Assembly: GCA_030621975.1 (NCBI GenBank)
Contig: JAUXGQ010000031.1
Coordinates: 1 to 9,170, forward strand
Length of the DNA stretch: 9,170 nt
Direction of reading: 5' to 3'
From: Gammaproteobacteria bacterium
Lineage (GTDB): Bacteria > Pseudomonadota > Gammaproteobacteria > Chromatiales > Chromatiaceae
Below are positions 1 through 4,901 of this stretch, piece by piece. A program made the translations under genes and the position numbers. Numbering within the stretch: position 1 is the first letter of the stretch; every line of letters begins with the position of its first letter. The notes under the pieces are model-generated. The model saw only the letters and a program-made list of their open reading frames with translations. It was not told the origin of the DNA and did no database searches.

Positions 1-30
1 ATGGGCGTCGAGGCGCCCGTCTGACAAGGC

Positions 31-75
31 GTAACAACGCAGAAATATTCGTTATATTGCTAGTTGTTACAACGC
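31..75. repeat. Dyad/direct repeat cluster of GTAACAAC motifs
   Basis: GTAACAAC at 31-38 is repeated inverted as GTTGTTAC at 63-70, 24 bases apart. The second copy is part of a perfect odd palindrome GTTGTTACAAC (63-73). GTAACAACGC (31-40) and GTTACAACGC (66-75) also form a 9/10 direct repeat. The surrounding bases are AT-rich. Such spacing would suit an operator or promoter region of a gene beyond the left edge, possibly on the minus strand, where glnL/glnG-type genes often follow glnA. That is inference only. The first 170 bases hold no gene I can support. Confidence 0.4.
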
Positions 76-170
76 GGTCAGGCGGGATGGATCGGCGCAC
101 AGAAATGTGAAGTTATTTTGAAGCGAGCCCTAAAGGCGAGGGGTTTGCGGATCCCCTATCGGAGACTCTA

Positions 171-199
171 AAAAAAAAGCCCCCCGAGAGGGGGCTTTT
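171..199 (-). terminator. Rho-independent terminator of glnA
   Basis: The arms 175-184 and 190-199 (AAAAGCCCCC / GGGGGCTTTT) pair perfectly around a five-base loop. Read on the minus strand, the hairpin is followed by a run of eight T (171-178). It sits about 45 bases after the glnA stop. Because both arms end in A/T runs it may also work on the plus strand. It indicates that glnA is transcribed alone and not together with whatever lies to the left. Confidence 0.93.
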
Positions 200-244
200 C
201 GCACAGCATATGTCTGCTCCAGTACGCCTGGTGGGAAATCCGGG

Positions 245-1651
245 CTACAGGCTGAAATACATGTCGAACTCGACCGGATGCGTAGTCATGCGCATACGAG
301 TCACTTCGTCCATCTTGAGGTCGATGTACCCGTCGATCACATCGTTGGAGAATACGCCGCCCGTGGTGAGAAACTCACGGTCTTTATCCAACGCCTCCAG
401 CGCTTGATCCAGCGAGTTGCACACGGTCGGGATCTCCCGCTCTTCCTCCGGCGGCAGATCATACAGGTCCTTGTCCATGGCGTCACCGGGATGGATCCGG
501 TTCTGGATCCCGTCCAGGCCGGCCATCATCAGGGAGGCGAAGGTCAGATACGGGTTGCCGCAGGAATCCGGGAAACGCACTTCGACGCGGCGCCCCTTGG
601 GATTGGATACATAAGGGATCCGAATCGAAGCCGAGCGATTGCGGGCGGAGTAGGCCAGCAAGGTCGGCGCCTCGAAGCCTGGAACCAGACGCTTGTAGCT
701 GTTGGTGCTGGCATTGGTAAAGGCATTCAAGGCCCGGGCATGCTTGAAGACACCGCCGATGTAATACAGCGCCGCGTCGGACAGGCCGCCGTATTTATTT
801 CCCGCAAAGATGTTGGCGCCATCCTTTGCCAGTGACTGATGCACATGCATGCCGCTGCCGTTGTCGCCGACCAGTGGCTTGGGCATGAAGGTAGCCGTCT
901 TGCCATAGGCGTGGGCCACGTTCAGTACGCAGTACTTGAGGATCTGATTCCAGTCGGCGCGCTTGACCAGGGTCGTGAACTGGGTGCCGATTTCACACTG
1001 TCCGGCAGTCGCCACTTCGTGGTGGTGCACCTCCACTCCGACCCCCATCTCCTCCATGGCCAGACACATGGCGGCACGCATGTCGTTGAGCGAGTCCACC
1101 GGGGGAACCGGGAAGTAGCCGCCTTTGGTGCCCGGGCGGTGGCCGATGTTGCCGTCGTCGTATACCCGCTCGGAATTCCACTCCGCCTCCTCCGAGTCCA
1201 CCTTGTAGAAGGCGCCGCTCATATCGGCCCCCCAGCGAACGTCGTCCAGCACGAAAAACTCGGGCTCCGGGCCAAAGTAGGCGGTATCGGCAATCCCGGT
1301 GGATTTGAGGTAGGCCTCGGCACGCTTGGCCAGCGACCGGGGATCACGTTCATAGCCCTGCATGGTGCTGGGCTCGAGGATATCGCAACGGATGTTCAGA
1401 GAGACCTCGTCGGAGAATGGATCCAATACGGCGGTATCCGGTTCCGGCATCAGTACCATATCCGACTCGTTGATGCCTTTCCAGCCGGCGATGCTGGAAC
1501 CGTCGAACATCTTGCCGTCCGTGAAGAACTCTTCGTCGACAGTGCTGGCGGGCATGGATACATGCTGCTCTTTACCGCGGGTGTCGGTGAAGCGAAGATC
1601 CACAAACTTCACTTCGTTATCTTTTATCATCTTCAGGACGTTCGATGCCAT
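245..1651 (-). CDS. glnA: Type I glutamine synthetase (GSI-beta, adenylylated form)
   Basis: Makes glutamine from glutamate, ammonia and ATP, as a cytoplasmic dodecamer, and is the main entry point of ammonium assimilation. Translated from the ATG at 1651 the protein has 468 residues, and its key positions coincide with E. coli numbering: D50 in MFDGSS, the metal ligands E129 and E131 in FGPEPEFF, H269 in GSGMHVH, E327 in PGFEAP, and the adenylylation tyrosine Y397 in KDLYDLPPEE. An earlier in-frame ATG at 1663 exists, but GGAGAG lies 4 bases before the 1651 ATG, so I prefer 1651. Y397 implies activity control by a GlnE-type adenylyltransferase encoded elsewhere. Upstream lie a sigma54 promoter, NtrC-like sites and a long leader hairpin; downstream is a strong terminator. 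No missing residues or frame breaks are visible. Confidence 0.98.
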   Translation of the reverse strand: MASNVLKMIKDNEVKFVDLRFTDTRGKEQHVSMPASTVDEEFFTDGKMFDGSSIAGWKGINESDMVLMPEPDTAVLDPFSDEVSLNIRCDILEPSTMQGYERDPRSLAKRAEAYLKSTGIADTAYFGPEPEFFVLDDVRWGADMSGAFYKVDSEEAEWNSERVYDDGNIGHRPGTKGGYFPVPPVDSLNDMRAAMCLAMEEMGVGVEVHHHEVATAGQCEIGTQFTTLVKRADWNQILKYCVLNVAHAYGKTATFMPKPLVGDNGSGMHVHQSLAKDGANIFAGNKYGGLSDAALYYIGGVFKHARALNAFTNASTNSYKRLVPGFEAPTLLAYSARNRSASIRIPYVSNPKGRRVEVRFPDSCGNPYLTFASLMMAGLDGIQNRIHPGDAMDKDLYDLPPEEEREIPTVCNSLDQALEALDKDREFLTTGGVFSNDVIDGYIDLKMDEVTRMRMTTHPVEFDMYFSL

Positions 1652-1687
1652 CTTGCTCTCCAAATTAATCGAAAATTGCTTGCTGTG

Positions 1688-1757
1688 GTAAGGGGCCTGT
1701 CGAATTGAGGACCGACTACCGCCGGTAGAATCGCCCCCAATCCGACAGGCACCTTAC
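1688..1757 (-). promoter_or_regulatory. Long hairpin in the glnA 5' leader
   Basis: A 70-base inverted repeat with 23-base arms, 1688-1710 and 1735-1757. At DNA level there are three mismatches. In glnA-sense RNA two of these (1703/1742 and 1708/1737) become G.U pairs, as does the next pair inward (1711/1734), leaving one true mismatch (1694/1751). An inner odd palindrome CTACCGCCGGTAG (1716-1728) forms a 5-bp cap with a 3-base loop. The structure would lie between the predicted sigma54 start (about 1793) and the ribosome binding site and ends about 36 bases before the start codon. No U-run follows it, so it is not a simple terminator. It could be an RNA control or stability element, or a small mobile palindrome. 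Confidence 0.7.
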
Positions 1758-1802
1758 GGGTCGGATATCGGAAACCTTTGCCACCACAGTGCCCGTATGA
1801 AA

Positions 1803-1818
1803 GGCAGGAACTATGCCA
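1803..1818 (-). promoter_or_regulatory. Sigma54 (RpoN) promoter of glnA
   Basis: On the minus strand the sequence TGGCATAGTTCCTGCC has GG and GC separated by exactly 10 bases, the invariant -24/-12 spacing. It matches the consensus TGGCAC-N5-TTGC except for T for C at one position and C for T at another. Transcription would begin near 1792-1793, giving a leader of about 142 bases. NtrC-activated sigma54 transcription of glnA is established in enterobacteria. Confidence 0.78.
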
Positions 1819-2017
1819 TGGAACCGGAGAAATTCCCAATCCTTATGACCGCCCGCGACCAACCCGGGCGAACAGATCCTGCCGGAAACCTTTCAGCATA
1901 ATGAAAACAACGAGTTAGCTCTTCATGGGCAGCACAATACTGCTCCCGAAGAGGGGCCTTTGAAACGATGCGCGGGACGATCATCCCGGTAGGGGCAAGC
2001 AAACCCCCCGCAAATAA

Positions 2018-2034
2018 AGCGCCAAGTTGGTGCG
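2018..2034 (-). promoter_or_regulatory. NtrC-like binding site, proximal
   Basis: Minus strand CGCACCAACTTGGCGCT matches the NtrC consensus TGCACC-N5-GGTGCA at 9 of 12 positions, with an exact dyad in GCACC/GGCGC spacing. It is centred about 234 bases upstream of the predicted start of transcription. Confidence 0.6.
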
Positions 2035-2046
2035 TTTCCCCGAAAT

Positions 2047-2063
2047 CGCACAACTACAGTGCA
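2047..2063 (-). promoter_or_regulatory. NtrC-like binding site, distal
   Basis: Minus strand TGCACTGTAGTTGTGCG has the TGCAC-N7-GTGCA layout of NtrC sites with one mismatch in the outer arms. Its centre is 29 bases from the proximal site, close to three helical turns, like the paired activator sites upstream of E. coli glnA. It directly abuts the stop codon of the CDF gene at 2064. Confidence 0.6.
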
Positions 2064-3230
2064 TCAACCAAAGAAGATCCGCACCGCCCCGAATTCCGAT
2101 TTGTTGCTCAACGCCGCCTGCAGCGAATGTTCCAGCTCGTGCGCCTGTTCCGGGGATTCATAGCACTTCAGGGGAAAGAAGACTTCGATGTCGATTCGGC
2201 CATTCAGGTAATGCAGCACGACCCGCTTCTTCAGGTCGGCGCAGGGCAGGTCTTTCCACAGCCCCTCCAGGAGCCGAAGGGTCGCAGTCCGCAGGGGCAA
2301 TCCCCGGCTGGGCGCGGATTTCTCGTCGTCCTCGGGGTCGATATGCACGGTCACATCGTTGAGTTCATCGACCTCATCGATCAGTTTCAAGGACACCGAG
2401 TCGCTGATCCGGTGACCCTCCGAAACACTCAGCCAGGGTTCCACCAGCACATGCACATCCGCTACCGCACGGCCGCCCATCTTGCGGGTGCGCAGCATGT
2501 GGACCGCCCGCACGCCGCCCACGGATAAAATCGTATCCTGGATCTTCTTCACCCGCTCCTCGCTCAACCCCACGTCCACCAGTTCCTGCATGGCTTTCCA
2601 GCCGAGATCCCAGCCGATGCGCATTATCATCAAACCCACGCCCACGGCCGCGATCGCATCCAGGTAGGGCAGACCCACCAGCGTACCCCCGATCCCCACC
2701 AGCACCACTATTGAAGAAACGGCGTCCGAGCGATGGTGCCAGGCATTGGCGAGCAGCAGATTCGAGCGCACCCGCCGCGCCACCCAGACCGTATAACGAT
2801 ACAGCGCCTCTTTGACAACGATGGAAAACAGGGCGACATAAAGTGTGATCACCGCCGGCTGCAGCAACTCTGCGGGGTGAAAAAGGCGCTCCGCGGCGTT
2901 CCAGCCGATACCGATGGCCACCAACACCAGCACGATACCGAGCCCCATGGTAGCCGCCGTCTCGAAGCGGTCGTGCCCATACGGGTGCTCCGCATCCGGC
3001 CCTTCCTGGGCGTGATGCGCCGCAAAATAGACCAGGGCATCGGTCAACAGATCCGAGACCGAGTGCACACCGTCCGCCACCAGGGCCTGTGACTGGCCGA
3101 GCACCCCGATCAGGATCTTGGCCACCGCGAGCAGGATGTTAACCAGCGCGCCCACAATGGCCGCCTGGCGCGTTGCCTGGAAACGCTGCGACCTTTGAGA
3201 AATCTCGGATCCGTTCAGCAAACTATCCAT
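2064..3230 (-). CDS. CDF-family cation efflux transporter with extended C-terminus
   Basis: Inner-membrane divalent metal/proton antiporter of the cation diffusion facilitator family; zinc, iron or manganese are all possible. The 388-residue protein has hydrophobic segments at about 25-45, 50-70, 93-112, 122-140, 168-188 and 190-208. The transport metal site is visible as DGVHSVSD (D53, H56, D60) and HHRSD (H165, D169). A cytoplasmic dimerisation domain (about 215-297) has the typical H243, H259 and H295 (VHIDP). Residues 300-388 go beyond the usual length of about 300 and look like a second beta-alpha-beta domain without those histidines. GAGGTGG precedes the ATG, which overlaps the end of the TusA-like gene by 8 bases, so it is the last gene of the PP-loop operon. 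Substrate cannot be fixed from sequence. A FieF name would be a guess. Confidence 0.92.
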   Translation of the reverse strand: MDSLLNGSEISQRSQRFQATRQAAIVGALVNILLAVAKILIGVLGQSQALVADGVHSVSDLLTDALVYFAAHHAQEGPDAEHPYGHDRFETAATMGLGIVLVLVAIGIGWNAAERLFHPAELLQPAVITLYVALFSIVVKEALYRYTVWVARRVRSNLLLANAWHHRSDAVSSIVVLVGIGGTLVGLPYLDAIAAVGVGLMIMRIGWDLGWKAMQELVDVGLSEERVKKIQDTILSVGGVRAVHMLRTRKMGGRAVADVHVLVEPWLSVSEGHRISDSVSLKLIDEVDELNDVTVHIDPEDDEKSAPSRGLPLRTATLRLLEGLWKDLPCADLKKRVVLHYLNGRIDIEVFFPLKCYESPEQAHELEHSLQAALSNKSEFGAVRIFFG

Positions 3231-3453
3231 GTCCCACCTCGAGCTCTATCACATAGTCCTCGCCCTCGCGACGGGTCTCGATCACCTTGTGACCGTTGAC
3301 CCGACACCAGGCGGGTATATCCTGCATTGCCCCCGGATCGGTACACACGGCTGCCAGTCGTGTTCCGGGTTTCAGTTGTTGCACCCGGTCCTGGACCCGG
3401 ATGACGGGCAACGGGCACAGCAGGCGGCGCGCGTCTAGGATCTCCGGGCTCAC
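3223..3453 (-). CDS. TusA/SirA-family sulfur-carrier protein
   Basis: Small cytoplasmic sulfur-transfer protein of 76 residues, the family's usual size. It carries the defining LDARRLLCPLPVI motif, in which C13 of CPLP is the persulfide-bearing cysteine, and the later TDPGAMQDIPAWC segment typical of the fold. I place the start at the GTG of 3453: GGAG lies 8 bases before it, and it forms a GTGA overlap with the stop of the PP-loop gene. An in-frame GTG at 3462 sits directly against that GGAG and is less likely. Its 3' end overlaps the CDF gene by 8 bases. The position after a PP-loop thiolase-like gene suggests it hands sulfur to that enzyme, as TusA does through relay partners to MnmA in E. 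coli; that is inference. Other TusA-like roles, such as sulfur oxidation or selenium handling, are not excluded. Confidence 0.9.
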   Translation of the reverse strand: MSPEILDARRLLCPLPVIRVQDRVQQLKPGTRLAAVCTDPGAMQDIPAWCRVNGHKVIETRREGEDYVIELEVGHG

Positions 3454-4493
3454 AGCAGCCACTCCGAGGGTATCTCATCGGCCGGCAAGGGCGCCACTCG
3501 CAGGTGTTGAGTTTTCCCGTCCAGCCCGGTCGCCTCCACCTCCACCTGCGCCGCATCCCGACCCTGGCTGTAGCGGGCGGTCAGCCGTGCGGCCAGCATC
3601 AGGTCATCCCCGCACAGGGTGCCGTCGACCAGGGTCAGGGGTCCCGCATGGCTGACGGTCGTGAGATGCACGAAACCCTTGCGGTAGCCCTGCAGAAACC
3701 GGCCTTCACCTTCCTCACGGGAGATAATGAGCTTGAAGTGGGGGCGCGGGCGCAGGTGCCGGCCCACCTTGAGCAGCATGATGTCATCCAGATCATAAGA
3801 CTTCCGGCCCCGGCTGTTCCACAGGTCCGCCAGCTTTACCGAATATTGGGCATCGGTGAGAAAGCAGCAGCCGCCCGCGGGCTGGGCGTAATCCTCGAAC
3901 CCGAATTGTCTGGCCAGCGCGATCTGCGGCTTGCGGGTGCGGCCATTGAATCCATAGAGTTCCTCCCGGTTTACCCAACCTTCCCGCTCCGGGCGGGTTT
4001 CCGGCAGGTTTTTCGCACACAACGGCCGCAGCAGCAGATCCCCCGCACCGGATTCCCGGGCCACCACCGGCATGGTGTCCTTGCGCTGGGATTTGGGCCG
4101 CTGCCCGACCACTTCGCCGGTGACAATGAAATCGAATCCATGCTGCTGCATCCACTCCAGGGCCTTTCCCACCATGAAGATCTTGCAGTCCAGACAGGGG
4201 TTCAGATTGGCCCCGTAACCGTGGCGGGGATTGAAAACCACCTCCTTGTAATCCTCTATGATATCGACGATGTGCAGCTTGATGCCCAGTTGTTCCGCCA
4301 CCCAGAGCGCATTGTTGCGCTTGGGCTTTTTCCGGTCCTTCTTGCGGATGGCGTGGGTATGGCCTTCGACGCAGAAACCGGTATAGAAATTGATTCCTTC
4401 CACATGGACGCCTTGCTCCTGAATCACCTTGGCGGCCAGGAGCGAATCCAGGCCACCGGAGATCAGGGCCACGGCCTTTTTCTGTTGGGTCAT
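3450..4493 (-). CDS. PP-loop ATPase, MnmA/ThiI-like tRNA thiolation-type protein
   Basis: Probable ATP-dependent RNA-modifying enzyme, 347 residues. The N-terminal PP-loop ISGGLDS (residues 11-17) binds ATP and adenylates the target base in this superfamily. C100 and C103 (NPCLDC) and C209/C210 (GGCCFLTD), with C41, are candidate catalytic or Fe-S-binding cysteines, in the relative places of the two catalytic cysteines of MnmA. The C-terminal part has DIMLLKVGRHLRP and ISREEGEGRFL (about 237-267), resembling the NFACT-R-like RNA-binding region found in some MnmA relatives. It is not a plain MnmA: the usual MnmA tRNA-binding signature is absent. The ATG at 4493 has only a weak ribosome binding site but is the only sensible start before the P-loop. 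It leads the operon with the TusA-like and CDF genes. Exact substrate unknown; tRNA 2- or 4-thiouridine formation is the best guess. Confidence 0.85.
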   Translation of the reverse strand: MTQQKKAVALISGGLDSLLAAKVIQEQGVHVEGINFYTGFCVEGHTHAIRKKDRKKPKRNNALWVAEQLGIKLHIVDIIEDYKEVVFNPRHGYGANLNPCLDCKIFMVGKALEWMQQHGFDFIVTGEVVGQRPKSQRKDTMPVVARESGAGDLLLRPLCAKNLPETRPEREGWVNREELYGFNGRTRKPQIALARQFGFEDYAQPAGGCCFLTDAQYSVKLADLWNSRGRKSYDLDDIMLLKVGRHLRPRPHFKLIISREEGEGRFLQGYRKGFVHLTTVSHAGPLTLVDGTLCGDDLMLAARLTARYSQGRDAAQVEVEATGLDGKTQHLRVAPLPADEIPSEWLL

Positions 4494-4531
4494 GATTAGG
4501 CTTGAATCGGTGTAACTAAGCAGAATACCGC

Positions 4532-4560
4532 ATTATAAGGAATCTGCCGGTGCAGAAAAA
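4532..4560 (-). promoter_or_regulatory. Sigma70-type promoter of the PP-loop/TusA/CDF operon
   Basis: On the minus strand a perfect -10 hexamer TATAAT lies at 4532-4537. Seventeen bases upstream is TTTTTC (4555-4560), a poor -35. Transcription would start near 4525, about 32 bases before the ATG at 4493. The strong -10 supports it; the weak -35 leaves room for an activator. Confidence 0.6.
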
Positions 4561-4745
4561 ACCATGCGCCATCTAGGAGCCCTTAACCCGAATTTCCATC
4601 GTCAGGTCCGAAAACGCGACATCCCTGTCGCACGCCTCTCACCAGGCGGACCGGAACAAATGAGCATATCGGGTCTTTTCAACATGTTGCAGTGTAACGG
4701 GTGCCCCCTATACTTCGTCAGCATCAAACAGCAAATATGGCAAAC

Positions 4746-4813
4746 GTAGGCTGGGGCTTGCCCCAGCTCTTGTGCTGACTTGCGAAAAAAAGCTGGGCCA
4801 AGCCCCAGCCTAC
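4746..4813. repeat. REPIN: two inverted REP sequences with GTAG heads
   Basis: The arms 4746-4768 and 4791-4813 are inverted copies of 23 bases with one mismatch (4761/4798), around a 22-base spacer. Each copy begins with GTAG and continues into its own small hairpin: GCTGGGGC-TT-GCCCCAGC at 4750-4767 on the plus strand, and GCTGGG/CCCAGC on the minus strand at 4792-4809. A GTAG head followed by a GC-rich palindrome is the established signature of REP sequences moved by RAYT (TnpA-REP) transposases, and two inverted REPs form a REPIN. No RAYT gene is in the window. Its place just after a stop codon is typical of REPs. Confidence 0.78.
4785..4811 (-). terminator. Rho-independent terminator after the GGDEF-EAL gene
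   Basis: Read on the minus strand, the stem AGGCTGGG/CCCAGCTT (six strong pairs plus A-U and G.U extension) with a six-base loop is followed by seven T (4785-4791). It is the second REP of the REPIN acting as a terminator, about 90 bases after the stop at 4902, and shields the PP-loop promoter from read-through. Confidence 0.75.
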
Positions 4814-4901
4814 CGCTGCAATTCCGGCCTCTGGCGAAATGGCGACGAAATGGGGTCGGACCGCCGCAACATACGGATAACCTTGCACTTCTGGACGGAC
4901 A

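Larger units (their letters stand above)
1652..2063. other. glnA upstream regulatory region, no gene
   Basis: This 412-base stretch separates the end of the CDF transporter gene from glnA. Short open frames in it look like chance. It holds, in the direction of glnA transcription: two NtrC-like sites (2047-2063 and 2018-2034), a 16-base near-palindrome centred on GATC (1973-1988), a sigma54 promoter (1803-1818) and a 70-base inverted repeat (1688-1757). No clear T-tract terminator for the preceding operon is visible here. Confidence 0.7.
4494..4901. other. Intergenic region with promoter, REPIN and terminator; no gene
   Basis: This 408-base stretch lies between the end of the GGDEF-EAL gene and the PP-loop operon. 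It holds the operon promoter (4532-4560) and an inverted REP pair with terminator (4746-4813). A 61-codon plus-strand frame at 4564-4749 has no recognisable family features, and runs into the REP sequence, so I treat it as chance. I see nothing else in 4565-4740 or 4815-4900. Confidence 0.6.

Noticed and set aside
1..24. Short plus-strand frame from the first base, ending TGA
   Set aside because: Only seven codons are visible at the window edge; it could be the end of a gene but nothing supports it.
278..1708. Long plus-strand open frames across glnA (278-835 and 839-1708)
   Set aside because: They mirror glnA codons on the opposite strand, show no family features, and glnA on the minus strand is certain.
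1688..1757. Reading the glnA leader inverted repeat as a rho-independent terminator or attenuator
   Set aside because: No U-run follows the structure in either direction, and no competing antiterminator fold was evident.
1973..1988. GC-rich near-palindrome as terminator of the CDF operon
   Set aside because: The hairpin is short and not followed by T residues; it may be an operator or chance.
1811..2053. 80-codon minus-strand frame between the CDF gene and glnA
   Set aside because: It covers the sigma54 promoter and an NtrC-like site, has no family features and no convincing ribosome binding site.
3504..4499. 331-codon plus-strand frame opposite the PP-loop gene
   Set aside because: Antisense shadow of a well-recognised gene, with no recognisable product.
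4564..4749. 61-codon plus-strand frame in the gap before the PP-loop operon
   Set aside because: It ends inside a REP sequence, has no recognisable features and no clear ribosome binding site.
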